Assembly (NCBI RefSeq): GCF_004843545.1
Contig: NZ_CP039457.1
Span: 1,268,501 to 1,332,500 of the forward strand
Direction: 5' to 3'
From: Streptococcus pasteurianus
GTDB taxonomy: Bacteria > Bacillota > Bacilli > Lactobacillales > Streptococcaceae
DNA length: 64,000 nucleotides
In this document: positions 29,626 through 38,481 of the stretch, one piece after another
Position numbering within the stretch: the first letter of the stretch is position 1
Layout: each line of letters opens with the position of its first letter
Made by a program: the position numbers and the translations under genes
The notes under the pieces: generated by a model
Told to the model about the DNA's origin: nothing
Databases searched by the model: none
What the model saw: the letters and a program-made list of their open reading frames with translations, nothing else

Positions 29626-29919
29626 TTATTTTGCGATAGGGTAAACAGAGACTTGTTTTTTATCGCGACCTTTACGTTCGAAACGTACAACACCTTCAAC
29701 TTTAGCGAAGAGTGTATCGTCTCCACCGCGACCTACGTTTACACCTGGATAAATGTGAGTACCGCGTTGACGGTAAAGGATTGATCCACCTGAAACAGTT
29801 TGTCCGTCAGCTGCTTTAGCACCTAGACGTTTAGCTTGTGAATCACGACCATTTGATGTAGAACCTCCACCTTTTTTGTGGGCGAAAAGTTGCAAGTTAG
29901 CAAGATTCATTTTTAACAT
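29626..29919 (-). CDS. rpmA: 50S ribosomal protein L27 (with cleaved N-terminal extension)
   Basis: A 97-residue L27. The mature part starts at [15 protein letters not shown]; before it is a short extension [12 protein letters not shown]. In Firmicutes the extension is removed by the protease Prp at the F/A bond, and the Prp gene is directly upstream (29941-30276). The L27 N-terminus reaches the peptidyl-transferase centre, so the cut is needed for function. Confidence 0.97.
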   Translation of the reverse strand: MLKMNLANLQLFAHKKGGGSTSNGRDSQAKRLGAKAADGQTVSGGSILYRQRGTHIYPGVNVGRGGDDTLFAKVEGVVRFERKGRDKKQVSVYPIAK

Positions 29920-29940
29920 ATGTTGTGTCCTCTTTTCAAA

Positions 29941-30276
29941 TTAGTTTGCAATGACTTGAACTGACACAAACTCTTGAGAGTTTTCTGCCAAATTTGTCAT
30001 TCCTAAAAGAAAGCTTTCAAATAAAAGTTGAACTTTCTCATCTGTCTTTTCAGTTACATGAGAGATATCAATCTTCATATAACCACCATCAATCTCATTG
30101 ATAGCTAAATCAGCGTTGCAATCTGCCAAAGCTTCTAACGAATTAACCAAGTTAATTGATAAAGTTGAGACAGCTGCACATACGATATCAAAGCCATACT
30201 CACCACTACCAGCGTGACCAATCAGTTCAACACTTTCTAAGTTACCCTTGTGGCGAATAAAAGTTGCTTGAATCAT
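29941..30276 (-). CDS. prp: ribosomal-processing cysteine protease Prp
   Basis: A 111-residue YsxB-type protein. The catalytic dyad is His in LIGHAGSGEYG and Cys in DIVCAAVSTLS. It cleaves the L27 extension encoded by the next gene. It lies 12 bp after rplU and 21 bp before rpmA. No strong ribosome site is seen, so translation probably follows rplU. Confidence 0.93.
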   Translation of the reverse strand: MIQATFIRHKGNLESVELIGHAGSGEYGFDIVCAAVSTLSINLVNSLEALADCNADLAINEIDGGYMKIDISHVTEKTDEKVQLLFESFLLGMTNLAENSQEFVSVQVIAN

Positions 30277-30288
30277 AATATTGCCAAA

Positions 30289-30603
30289 TTAAGCGTTGAT
30301 AGCGTTGATAACAACTTTTGTGTAAGGCTGACGGTGACCTTGTTTACGGTGGCTACCTTTTTTAGGTTTGTATTTGAAAGTAACAACTTTCTTTTGTTTA
30401 CCTTGTTTTTCAACAGTACCAACAACAGTAGCTCCTTCAACAACTGGTGTACCAACAACAGTTTTGTCACCACCAACAAGAACAACTTCGTTAAATGTTA
30501 CTTCTGAACCAGCTTCAACATCAAGTTTTTCAACATAGATAGCTTGACCTACTTCAACTTTAACTTGTTTTCCACCAGTTTTGATGATTGCATATGTGCT
30601 CAT
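30289..30603 (-). CDS. rplU: 50S ribosomal protein L21
   Basis: A 104-residue protein starting [20 protein letters not shown], with the C-terminal [16 protein letters not shown] typical of L21. The ATG at 30603 follows AGGAGGTGCAC. The frame open further upstream is leader RNA, not protein. Confidence 0.98.
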   Translation of the reverse strand: MSTYAIIKTGGKQVKVEVGQAIYVEKLDVEAGSEVTFNEVVLVGGDKTVVGTPVVEGATVVGTVEKQGKQKKVVTFKYKPKKGSHRKQGHRQPYTKVVINAINA

Positions 30604-30730
30604 CGTGCACCTCCTATAAATTTTTGTTGCGGATTTTCCGCTTGTGAAGACTCGCCTAAATCGTGAACTTCGAAAGTTACTTATGAACGATTTTCGTGCG
30701 GTTGCACAGGATGTGCATTTAGTCAACGTT
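30604..30730 (-). ncRNA. L21 leader (autoregulatory mRNA structure)
   Basis: A 125-nt untranslated leader with several stems, including GCGGAAAATCCGC close to the ribosome site and CACATCCTGTGCAACC at its 5' end. Firmicutes have a conserved L21 leader in this position, thought to bind L21 or another operon product. Assigned by position and general layout. Confidence 0.7.
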
Positions 30731-30733
30731 CAT

Positions 30734-30762
30734 ATTTTAACATGATAAAGTGATTAAATCAA
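30734..30762 (-). promoter_or_regulatory. rplU promoter
   Basis: -35 TTGATT (30757-30762), 17-bp spacer, -10 TAAAAT (30734-30739), about 130 bp before rplU. Confidence 0.7.
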
Positions 30763-30797
30763 GGAATATGCTATGCTTTTTTAGCAATATTACGTTT

Positions 30798-31343
30798 TCA
30801 TTCTGATTTTTTCTCAAATGAAATAGCAATTAAGCCTAGCACCGCTTTTTTCGTTAATTTTTCCACTACTTGAATGTTAAGTGAGGCATCTGTTGCCATG
30901 ACTTGATACACTTCTGTTCCTTCATGATAATAATAATCCGTGATATTAAAGCCATTCTTTTCATAAAAAACAACTCGTTTAACACGTTGATGATAATTTT
31001 CAGCAGTTTTATCTAATGGTTCCATGGCAAGAATAATCGGACGTTTTCCTGCTAAATTTCTAATGTCTTGTAAAATGGCAGAGCCATAGCCACGTGAACG
31101 AATATTTGGATTAACCGCAAGAAAGAACAGATAGATAACTTCTTCATTCTCCAACAAATACACTAAACCAACAAAGTCATCCTTATCATAGTAGGCATAA
31201 AAATTCGCTAAACGCCGATAAGCATTCAAAACTAACGGCAAATAGGGTAACCGTTCTACTGCTGGAAAGGCAGTTAGGTATAATTTTTTAACATCTTCAT
31301 AACTCTTTGAAAATAGGTTAACTTTTTGACGACTTAATCCCAT
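30798..31343 (-). CDS. GNAT-family N-acetyltransferase
   Basis: A 181-residue acetyltransferase fold. The acetyl-CoA loop is FFLAVNPNIRSRGYGSAIL (V-x-x-x-x-R-x-x-G-x-G/A), and a late FYEKNGFNITD marks the last strand. Substrate unknown. It overlaps the CapA-like gene by 10 bp, so the two are co-translated, but no functional link is evident. Confidence 0.85.
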   Translation of the reverse strand: MGLSRQKVNLFSKSYEDVKKLYLTAFPAVERLPYLPLVLNAYRRLANFYAYYDKDDFVGLVYLLENEEVIYLFFLAVNPNIRSRGYGSAILQDIRNLAGKRPIILAMEPLDKTAENYHQRVKRVVFYEKNGFNITDYYYHEGTEVYQVMATDASLNIQVVEKLTKKAVLGLIAISFEKKSE

Positions 31344-32548
31344 TGTAAATTCACCAATTCATTCATTTCTTGGTAGGCAGTATCCACTTTTTCTTGCATA
31401 GTTGAATCAAGAATATCACGATACTTTCCACCTTCAATAAAATCTTCCAAAACAAGCGTTCGATAATCGGAAAGCACAAAGCCTTCTGAGCCCGTCACAC
31501 CCTTACTCCAAACCCAAACCATTGTCGGATGAGCGGCAACGGTCTTGATTGTTGTTTTATTATTTTTCTTTTCAAAAGTGACGTCCATTAAGAGACCACG
31601 TTCTGTCCAGATATTATCAACCGTTTCTAAACGCTGGTTAGAGATAAAATTCCCCATTGAATAGATGATAAATTTTTTATCGCCGTCTTTTTCAAGCGTT
31701 TCAGACGGCTCAGCAACGTGAGGATGTCCACCAAACACAACATCTGCTCCCCAGTCAATCATTTTATGATAAAGCGTTACTTGTTCGTCTGTTGGTTCAA
31801 GAGCGTATTCTGTTCCCATTTGTGGCATGACAATTGTGACATCAGCTTTCTTTTCAGCTTCTTGAATTTCTGATTTCATTTTATCTTCATCTAAATCTGA
31901 CATATGTTTTTCGTAATCTTCATCTGCCACATTCGCTTCCATGCCATTATAGCCATAAGAATAACCCAAAATCGCAATTTTGATGCCGTTGATATTTTTA
32001 ATGAGAATGTCTTCCGTATCACGATTTTCTTTGTAAACACCGATAGTTGACAAGCCAAAATTTTCAAAGGTTTCAACCGTATTGATAGCACCTGAAAGCC
32101 CAGAATCCAAAATGTGATTATGCGCTAAATCAACAACATCATACCCCGTGTCTTTCATAGCGTCAGCGATTTCACTTGGTGCATTAAAAAGCGGATAACC
32201 ACCCAAAGGGTAATCAGGGCTAATCGTTCCTTCGTAATCACCGATAGCCAAGTCAGCACTTGAAATCCAGTCCTTGACGTACTCAAAAAACGGCGTGAAA
32301 TCATAGCTTCCGTCAGCTTGTTCAGCACTTCCATAAAGCCCATTGTGGATGAGAATATCACCATTTGCCATGACACGCGCTGTTTTCGTCGTATTGCTTT
32401 TGTTTTGTGCTTGTTTTTCTGTCGTTTGTGTCGTATTAGAGCTCGATTTTTCAAAAGCTAGACTATACACACCCGAACCAAGCAAGGAAATCACCAAAAA
32501 ACTCAAACAAGCAAGCGTTGTTTTTTTATAAATAATCCTATCAAACAT
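31334..32548 (-). CDS. CapA-family membrane-anchored metallophosphatase-like protein
   Basis: About 404 residues. One N-terminal helix (LACLSFLVISLLGSGVYSLAF), a Ser/Thr/Gln linker, then a PGA_cap domain with the metal motifs MANGDILIHN, GDYEGTIS, DLAHNHILD, PQMGTEY and GGHPHV. Relatives take part in poly-gamma-glutamate capsule formation, but no pgsBC genes lie nearby, so another role at the cell surface is likely. GTG at 32551 or ATG at 32548 could start it; GGAGG is 9 or 12 nt away. Confidence 0.88.
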   Translation of the reverse strand: MFDRIIYKKTTLACLSFLVISLLGSGVYSLAFEKSSSNTTQTTEKQAQNKSNTTKTARVMANGDILIHNGLYGSAEQADGSYDFTPFFEYVKDWISSADLAIGDYEGTISPDYPLGGYPLFNAPSEIADAMKDTGYDVVDLAHNHILDSGLSGAINTVETFENFGLSTIGVYKENRDTEDILIKNINGIKIAILGYSYGYNGMEANVADEDYEKHMSDLDEDKMKSEIQEAEKKADVTIVMPQMGTEYALEPTDEQVTLYHKMIDWGADVVFGGHPHVAEPSETLEKDGDKKFIIYSMGNFISNQRLETVDNIWTERGLLMDVTFEKKNNKTTIKTVAAHPTMVWVWSKGVTGSEGFVLSDYRTLVLEDFIEGGKYRDILDSTMQEKVDTAYQEMNELVNLQWD

Positions 32549-32640
32549 CACTTAATCTTACCTCCAAACACTATTATAGCATTTTCTAGCAAAGGAGTCA
32601 GAATTTACCTAAAAAGCCACCAACGGTAGCTTTTTGTCTC

Positions 32641-33855
32641 CTATAATAAATCATCAATCAAGTCATCAACCTCATCGTGGTCTGCTTGTGGAGTGATTGT
32701 TGTTACTTTAATGCCTGCAACCGCACGCTCAACAAGTCCTTCAACGTCCATACGTTTTTCGTATTGTTCAACATTTTTGATTTTTGGATTTGTTTTTGGG
32801 CGGTCAGGTGCAAAAATAGTACAGCAGTCCTCAAATGGTTGAATTGAAATGTCGAAAGTATCGATTTTTTGAGCAATATCAATGATTTCTAATTTATCCA
32901 TTGTGACAACTGGACGAATAATTGGGGTTGCGGTTACCGCATTAATGGCACGCATGCTTTCAAGTGTTTGACTGGCAACTTGTCCAAGACTTTCACCATT
33001 AATAATCACTAAACCATTACGTTCTTCACGGATAAGGTCAGTAATACGCATCATGAAACGACGTGTCAAAGTCATCAAGTAAGCTTCAGGTGCTTTTTCT
33101 TTAATTTCTTCTTGAATTTCTGTAAATGGCACTTCGATGAAATCAATATTACCACCAAATTTAGTCAACTTACGTGTCAAATCTTGGGCTTTTTTAAGAG
33201 CACCTGGGCTTGTATAAGGTGGGCTAGCAAAGTGAACTGCCTCAATATCAACCCCACGTTTAAGAGCAAGGTAACCTGCAACTGGTGAATCAATTCCGCC
33301 AGAAAGCATCAACATTCCTCGTCCTGCTGTTCCGACAGGGAGACCACCAGCACCTTTGATATTTTCATAGGAAAGGTAAGCTGCTTCTTCACGAATTTCC
33401 ACTTTCAAGTTGACATCTGGACCTTTCATTTGAGCTTGGATATCTGGTAAAACCTCAAATACAGCAGAACCAAGGTATTGGTTCAATTCGCGACTATCCA
33501 TTTCAAAGTTATGGTCGCTACGTTTACTTGTAATTTTAAAAGTTAGTCCTTCGTGATAAACATCTTTCATCACATCTTGAACTGCTTTCTTAATAGTTTC
33601 AAGATTTTTCTCAACTTTGTATGATGGCGAGAAGCCTTGAATCCCAAAAATTTGTTTCAATGATTCAGCAACTGATACGTAATCTGTGCCATTTAAATAA
33701 ATGTGAGCACGGTCACGGTCAGCAACAACACGCACATCTGGATAAATTGAAAGAACGTGTTTCATGTTATGTTTCAATTTATTGATGAAACGCATACGGT
33801 TCTTTCCTTTGGTTGATAGTTCGCCGTAACGAACCATAATTTCTGAATACTGCAT
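32641..33855 (-). CDS. thiI: tRNA 4-thiouridine synthetase / thiamine sulfurtransferase
   Basis: A 404-residue enzyme: ferredoxin-like and THUMP domains (1-170), then a PP-loop ATPase with [16 protein letters not shown]. It makes s4U8 in tRNA. It lacks the rhodanese domain found in E. coli ThiI, as in other Firmicutes, so it takes sulfur from the desulfurase encoded just upstream. Between a likely ribosome site and the ATG stands an 8-bp hairpin (33863-33882). Confidence 0.95.
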   Translation of the reverse strand: MQYSEIMVRYGELSTKGKNRMRFINKLKHNMKHVLSIYPDVRVVADRDRAHIYLNGTDYVSVAESLKQIFGIQGFSPSYKVEKNLETIKKAVQDVMKDVYHEGLTFKITSKRSDHNFEMDSRELNQYLGSAVFEVLPDIQAQMKGPDVNLKVEIREEAAYLSYENIKGAGGLPVGTAGRGMLMLSGGIDSPVAGYLALKRGVDIEAVHFASPPYTSPGALKKAQDLTRKLTKFGGNIDFIEVPFTEIQEEIKEKAPEAYLMTLTRRFMMRITDLIREERNGLVIINGESLGQVASQTLESMRAINAVTATPIIRPVVTMDKLEIIDIAQKIDTFDISIQPFEDCCTIFAPDRPKTNPKIKNVEQYEKRMDVEGLVERAVAGIKVTTITPQADHDEVDDLIDDLL

Positions 33856-33862
33856 AGTTTAT

Positions 33863-33887
33863 TAAAGAGAAAACTCTCTTTATCCTT
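33863..33887 (-). promoter_or_regulatory. hairpin between ribosome site and thiI start
   Basis: On the minus strand AAGGAT (33883-33888) is followed by TAAAGAGA-GTTT-TCTCTTTA (33863-33882), then 7 nt and the ATG. The only good ribosome site is 27 nt from the start, but would be about 7 nt away if the stem is folded out. Confidence 0.5.
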
Positions 33888-33892
33888 TCTTA

Positions 33893-35038
33893 TTATCTTA
33901 CTTTTTTGGTTTTTTCGTAAACTTGTTTGAAAATCGTTAGAAATTGCTCAACTTGTCCCATGTCATTATCATCATCAAGACTGATTCGGACAGCTGATTG
34001 TGCTAATTTCGTTGGAACGCCCATAGCAATCAATGTTCCAGCAGGTTTTCCAGCTTTTGATGAACAAGCTGATGTGGTTGAAATGTAAATTTCGTGTTCT
34101 TCGAAAGCATGAACCACAACTTCACCACGAACCCCTTTAATTCCAAAGGTTAAAATATTTGGAGCAAATGTATCATCTTTACCTGAGAAAATAACAATAT
34201 CTTTATGCTTAGCTAGCTCGTCATAGATAACTTCTTTCATCTTGGCAATTTTCGGAAGAGCATAAGCTTCTTTATCAGTCACCAAGCGAAGTGCTTTAGC
34301 CGTAGCCGCAATTCCTGCTACATTTTCAGTTGTAGAACGAAGGTCACCTTCCTGACCACCACCAGCTAATAATGGGGTTAATTTTTTTCCTTCTTTTTTA
34401 TAAATGAAACCAACCCCACGAACGCTGTGGAATTTATGCCCTGAAAAGCTTGCAAAATCAACACGGTCAGTTAAATAATCCGCCGATGGAATTTTTCCAA
34501 TAGCTTGAACAGCATCCACATGGAATGAAATGCCTTGCTTATCAGCTAATAATTCAGAAATTTCTTTAATCGGTTGGATAGAGCCAATCTCATTATTTAC
34601 TGCCATGATTGATACCAAAGTTGTATCTGGTCGCAAAAGCGCAGCTAATGCTTTGATATCCACAAAGCCTTGGTCATTAACAGGTGCATATGAAACATCA
34701 AAACCGTGTTCGCTTAGCCATTTTGCCGACTCTTTAACCGCTGGGTGTTCAATATCTGAAACGATGATGTGTTTGCCATAACGTTCTTTTTCAAAGGCAA
34801 CACCTTTAAGTACCCAGTTATCACTTTCTGTACCACCAGACGTAAAAATAATTTCAGTACTCTTAACCCCTAATAAATCCGCAATTTGCTTGCGACTAGC
34901 TTCTAAAATACGACTAGCCTTTGTTCCTAAATTATGCAAACTTGAGGGATTTCCAAATATCTTGCTAGCAACTTCCTGATAAGTGCGTAACACTTCAGGA
35001 TAGGGAATTGTTGTAGCTGAATTATCAAAATATATCAT
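33893..35038 (-). CDS. cysteine desulfurase (NifS/IscS-like, ThiI partner)
   Basis: A 381-residue PLP enzyme. Visible: His in VSDIEHPAVKE, PLP-lysine in SFSGHKFHSVRGVG and persulfide Cys in STTSACSSKAG. It passes cysteine sulfur to ThiI; pairing with thiI 37 bp downstream is the conserved Firmicute arrangement for tRNA thiolation. The ATG at 35038 (MIYFDNSATT) follows GAAGGAAG. A TGC-TATAAT extended -10 lies at about 35070-35078. Confidence 0.94.
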   Translation of the reverse strand: MIYFDNSATTIPYPEVLRTYQEVASKIFGNPSSLHNLGTKASRILEASRKQIADLLGVKSTEIIFTSGGTESDNWVLKGVAFEKERYGKHIIVSDIEHPAVKESAKWLSEHGFDVSYAPVNDQGFVDIKALAALLRPDTTLVSIMAVNNEIGSIQPIKEISELLADKQGISFHVDAVQAIGKIPSADYLTDRVDFASFSGHKFHSVRGVGFIYKKEGKKLTPLLAGGGQEGDLRSTTENVAGIAATAKALRLVTDKEAYALPKIAKMKEVIYDELAKHKDIVIFSGKDDTFAPNILTFGIKGVRGEVVVHAFEEHEIYISTTSACSSKAGKPAGTLIAMGVPTKLAQSAVRISLDDDNDMGQVEQFLTIFKQVYEKTKKVR

Positions 35039-35178
35039 TTTTTCTTCCTTCACAAAAATCAATACTATCATTATAGCACAGACTTTTATGAGTGTGAAAG
35101 TTTTAATTTTAAGTTTTTTTAAGGTTAACTTTAAGAATTTGACGTACAATAATTTTTGAAACAAAAAAATTCTAACGC

Positions 35179-35206
35179 TGGACATTTAAAAAGAATATTT
35201 TATAAT
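35179..35206 (+). promoter_or_regulatory. promoter of the Ser/Thr-rich protein gene
   Basis: -35 TGGACA (35179-35184), 16-bp spacer, -10 TATAAT (35201-35206), then AAGGAG ahead of the ATG at 35235. Confidence 0.75.
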
Positions 35207-35234
35207 AGAGTCATATGCGAAAAAGGAGTTAATC

Positions 35235-35702
35235 ATGTCTCAAAAATACTCAAGACGTCAAAAATCATCATCAAAAAACGATAAGTCAGCTGCCCCAACA
35301 AAACACATTAAGACAGGTTTTTCTGCCCTTCAAAAAACAGTTGCTCTTATTGGTTCTATTCTTAGTATCATTGTGGCAAGTATTACCATTAGCAATGCCT
35401 TAAAGGGGTCAAACTCAAAGACAACAGATAAATCAACAACGACAACAACTGTTATCATCAAAGAAAGTGACAGCGATAGTAAAACAGATACTTCCGCTTC
35501 GACAACTTATTCAAGTTCTGCTTCTGCTAATAATAACTATAATAGTGGTTCTAACAACAGTAACAACAATACTTACAGTTCAAGTTCAGATACCACTTAT
35601 AGTTCAAGCTCTGCTACAAGCCAAAGTTCAACAACACCATCAAGTTCAGATACAACTTCTGACGATACCACTACAGGTAGCAACACCGAAACAACTGAGT
35701 AA
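35235..35702 (+). CDS. Ser/Thr-rich single-pass membrane protein (DUF6556-like)
   Basis: A 155-residue protein with a basic N-terminus (SRRQKSSSKNDKSA), one helix (TVALIGSILSIIVASITIS, about 36-54) and a low-complexity Ser/Thr/Asn tail of about 90 residues that should lie outside the cell. I recall a similar streptococcal family (DUF6556) but no function is known. It is monocistronic, with its own promoter and terminator. Confidence 0.75.
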   Translation: MSQKYSRRQKSSSKNDKSAAPTKHIKTGFSALQKTVALIGSILSIIVASITISNALKGSNSKTTDKSTTTTTVIIKESDSDSKTDTSASTTYSSSASANNNYNSGSNNSNNNTYSSSSDTTYSSSSATSQSSTTPSSSDTTSDDTTTGSNTETTE

Positions 35703-35779
35703 TCGTTACTAGTGCTAATATCGTTTTCAGCGATTATTTGCTCCTTCTATTGATTTTCAACCGTCTCAATCACACTCAA

Positions 35780-35814
35780 AAGAGGTGAGTACACTAAGTT
35801 CTCACCTCTTTTTT
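35780..35814 (+). terminator. terminator after the Ser/Thr-rich gene
   Basis: AAGAGGTGAG (35780-35789) pairs with CTCACCTCTT (35801-35810), followed by TTTT. It ends only 21 bp before folC. Confidence 0.85.
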
Positions 35815-35834
35815 ACGAATTTAATCAAAAAGTT

Positions 35835-37079
35835 ATGAATTATATTGAAACGTTAAACTGGATTCATTCTCATAAAGCTAACGGACGTCGTCCGAGCCTT
35901 GAGCGGATGCAGTATTTACTAGCATTGCTCGACAATCCGCAAGATAAATTTCCTGCGATTCACGTCGTCGGAACTAATGGCAAAGGTTCAACAACAAGCT
36001 TTTTACAACATATTTTAACTGCTTCTGGTTACAAGACTGGTACTTTCACATCGCCATTTATCACTCGTTTTAATGAGCGCATTGCTATTGATAGCATTGA
36101 AATCCCTGACCAGGATTTGGTAAAAACAGTTCAAGCTATTAAACCACTTGTTGATAGCGCAAAATTTCAAGACAAGGTCGGTAAAGTGACCGAATTTGAA
36201 TTAGTCACTGCTCTCATGTTTTATTATTTTGCAGTCATTAATCCTATCGATATTGCGGTCATCGAAGCTGGTATTGGTGGCACTTACGATTCAACCAATG
36301 TTTTCACAGCCAAAGCTGTCATTTGCCCCTCAATCAGCATCGACCACCGAGAAACACTCGGCAATTCCCTAGCTGAGATTGCTCAGCACAAAGCAGGTGT
36401 CTTAAAAACAAACGTTCCCTTTATTTTTGGAAAAATGGCAGAGCCCGTTCGCCGCGTTTTTTATCAGAAAGCCGAAGAGACAATGTCCAGCATTTATGAG
36501 TTAGGAAAAGATTTTTCGTTTATGGAAAATGGCAGAGCTTTTGATATGATTTATCATCAGACTATTATTCCAGATATTCAGCTTAAAATGCTTGGTAAAC
36601 ACCAAAAAACTAACGCCTCTTTGGCAGCTATGACTGCATTGATTCTTCAAAAACAATTGCCAGCTATTACACCAATTACAATCAAAACTGGTCTGGAAGA
36701 GACTGTTTGGGCAGGACGTTGTGAACTCATCAAGCCAAATCTAATGCTAGATGGTGCTCATAACGAAGATTCTATCGCCAAATTAGTTGACTTACTAAAG
36801 AATGACTTTGCTCAACAAAACAGTCACATTTTATTTGCAGGGCTAAATCGCAAGCCTTTAACACAAATGCTGGAAGAATTGTCCACCTATGACTTAACCG
36901 TCACAACATTTGATTTCTATCAGGCGCAGGCATTGTCAGACTACCCAGAACAATACCCAAAAGTTGCTGATTACAAAGACTGGCTTTCAAGAGTAGATGA
37001 CAATCCAGAAGACTTATTTGTTGTGACAGGGTCACTTTATTTCATTTCTGAAGTTCGGAATCACTTGTTAAATCACTAA
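35835..37079 (+). CDS. folC: folylpolyglutamate / dihydrofolate synthase
   Basis: A 414-residue Mur-ligase-like enzyme adding glutamate to folates. The P-loop is VVGTNGKGSTTSFLQ; FTSPFITRFNERI and IEAGIGGTYDSTN are family motifs, and the C-terminal domain starts near LMLDGAHNEDS. It lacks a visible ribosome site and begins 21 bp after a terminator, so how it is expressed is unclear. Confidence 0.93.
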   Translation: MNYIETLNWIHSHKANGRRPSLERMQYLLALLDNPQDKFPAIHVVGTNGKGSTTSFLQHILTASGYKTGTFTSPFITRFNERIAIDSIEIPDQDLVKTVQAIKPLVDSAKFQDKVGKVTEFELVTALMFYYFAVINPIDIAVIEAGIGGTYDSTNVFTAKAVICPSISIDHRETLGNSLAEIAQHKAGVLKTNVPFIFGKMAEPVRRVFYQKAEETMSSIYELGKDFSFMENGRAFDMIYHQTIIPDIQLKMLGKHQKTNASLAAMTALILQKQLPAITPITIKTGLEETVWAGRCELIKPNLMLDGAHNEDSIAKLVDLLKNDFAQQNSHILFAGLNRKPLTQMLEELSTYDLTVTTFDFYQAQALSDYPEQYPKVADYKDWLSRVDDNPEDLFVVTGSLYFISEVRNHLLNH

Positions 37080-37113
37080 TCCCACCTGATTTTCCAGATG
37101 GGATTTCTTTTTT
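37079..37113 (+). terminator. folC terminator
   Basis: ATCCCACCTG (37079-37088) with CAGATGGGAT (37095-37104), one mismatch, followed by TTCTTTTTTT. It starts in the folC stop codon. Confidence 0.8.
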
Positions 37114-37116
37114 TCT

Positions 37117-38034
37117 TTAATTTAGACTTTCTGAAAATTTACGTTTAATAAAGTTGGCAGACTTTTCAAGTTTTGCTTCTTCTTCTGCTGGTAATGTCAA
37201 TTTTATTTGCTCGATAATTCCTTCACGTCCAACAATGGCAGGATAGCTAAGATAAGTATCAAGCGGTTCATAATAATTTGACACTGGTAATTCTTCGTGG
37301 CTATCTGACACAATAGCCAAAGCTAAACGGATTGCCGCACTTGCAATGCCATAGCTAGTGTATTTTTTACCGTAGAAAACAGTATGCCCACCAATCATCG
37401 CTTCATGAGCAATTTCGTCCAAAGTCTTAGCATCTGTAAATGTTGAAATAGGTTGCCCCTTCACACGCACTTGGCTCCATGCTGTAAATTGAGAATTCCC
37501 ATGCTCACCTAAATTATAGCCATAAACACTACGAGCATCTACACCGAAACGTTCTGAAACTGCACGTTTCATACGTGCTGTATCAAGCAACGTTCCCGTA
37601 CCAATGACGCGTTCCTTAGGAAGCCCTGAATAATGTTGATAAAGGCTAGTCACAACATCAACAGGATTAGAAATCGCGATAATAATACCTTTAAAACCAA
37701 CTTCTTTTAATTTTTTAGCAACAAGTGGTACTTGTTTTGCTGTAAAAGGCAATTCTGCAAAACGATCCGCATCTGGATTGTCCTGCAAAGCAATATTCCC
37801 CAAAGCTGAAATCACAACATCTGCATCTGCCAACGCTTGATAATCATTAACAACGATATTAGCATGCTGATTGAGATTAGCTGCCGCATCTGTAAAATCA
37901 ACAGCATCCGCCGTAACTTTCTTTTCGTTAATATCTATCAAAACATAATCATCAAATGCACCTTGAGCAATCAAACCATGAGCAACTGTTGACCCAACAT
38001 GCCCCATTCCAATAATTCCGACCTTACGTGACAT
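37117..38034 (-). CDS. L-2-hydroxyisocaproate dehydrogenase-type 2-hydroxyacid dehydrogenase
   Basis: A 305-residue member of the lactate/malate dehydrogenase superfamily. NAD motif [15 protein letters not shown], active-site His in [10 protein letters not shown], Asp in [13 protein letters not shown]. The order of residues closely follows lactobacillal L-HicDH (for example [35 protein letters not shown]), more than L-lactate dehydrogenase. It would reduce branched 2-ketoacids to 2-hydroxyacids. Substrate preference is inferred. Confidence 0.82.
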   Translation of the reverse strand: MSRKVGIIGMGHVGSTVAHGLIAQGAFDDYVLIDINEKKVTADAVDFTDAAANLNQHANIVVNDYQALADADVVISALGNIALQDNPDADRFAELPFTAKQVPLVAKKLKEVGFKGIIIAISNPVDVVTSLYQHYSGLPKERVIGTGTLLDTARMKRAVSERFGVDARSVYGYNLGEHGNSQFTAWSQVRVKGQPISTFTDAKTLDEIAHEAMIGGHTVFYGKKYTSYGIASAAIRLALAIVSDSHEELPVSNYYEPLDTYLSYPAIVGREGIIEQIKLTLPAEEEAKLEKSANFIKRKFSESLN

Positions 38035-38095
38035 ACAAGATTCCCCCTTATAAAGTTATCACTCATTATAGACCTTTGATTCAGAAAATACGAAA

Positions 38096-38122
38096 ACAAC
38101 CTAACAAAGAATGTCAGGTTGT
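38096..38122 (-). terminator. terminator of the shikimate operon
   Basis: ACAACCTAACA (38096-38106) pairs with TGTCAGGTTGT (38112-38122), one G-U in RNA; the minus strand continues TTTTCGTATTTT. Confidence 0.75.
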
Positions 38123-38131
38123 AAAATATCA

Positions 38132-38470
38132 TTATTTCAAAAGGTCTTGCAAAGGTCCAAAGACAATTTTTTCAATGTCAGATACATAAACTGACAAAGC
38201 TTGTTGCGCATCGAGGTAAGCTTTCAGAACTGGATTAGTTTCAATTTTAGCTCCTAATTCTTGCATTTTAGCCTGTTCATCACCAGTAGGCATTTGTCCA
38301 GATTGCAATTTAGCATAAAGCCCTTGTTGGAAATCTGTAAATTCTTTGAAAAGTTCTTTAGCTGCCGTATCTGCTTCAATCGCTGCACGACTTTCTTCAG
38401 CTTTTTTATACTCTGGAAGGGCACGGATGCCACGTTCTAATTCATTTGCTAAATCATAAATATTTGCCAT
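38132..38470 (-). CDS. YlbF/YmcA-family protein
   Basis: A 112-residue, mostly helical protein of the YlbF family ([21 protein letters not shown], later [19 protein letters not shown]). In Bacillus relatives act with YaaT in RNase Y control and development. It is the last gene of the aro-tyrA operon, 11 bp after tyrA, before a terminator. Confidence 0.88.
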   Translation of the reverse strand: MANIYDLANELERGIRALPEYKKAEESRAAIEADTAAKELFKEFTDFQQGLYAKLQSGQMPTGDEQAKMQELGAKIETNPVLKAYLDAQQALSVYVSDIEKIVFGPLQDLLK

Positions 38471-38481
38471 AGTAATTCTCC

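Noticed and set aside
35115..35133. Near-palindrome AAGGTTAACTTT resembling the MerR operator at 501-518
   Set aside because: No -35/-10 pair with a 19-bp spacer encloses it on either strand, and the arms have mismatches.
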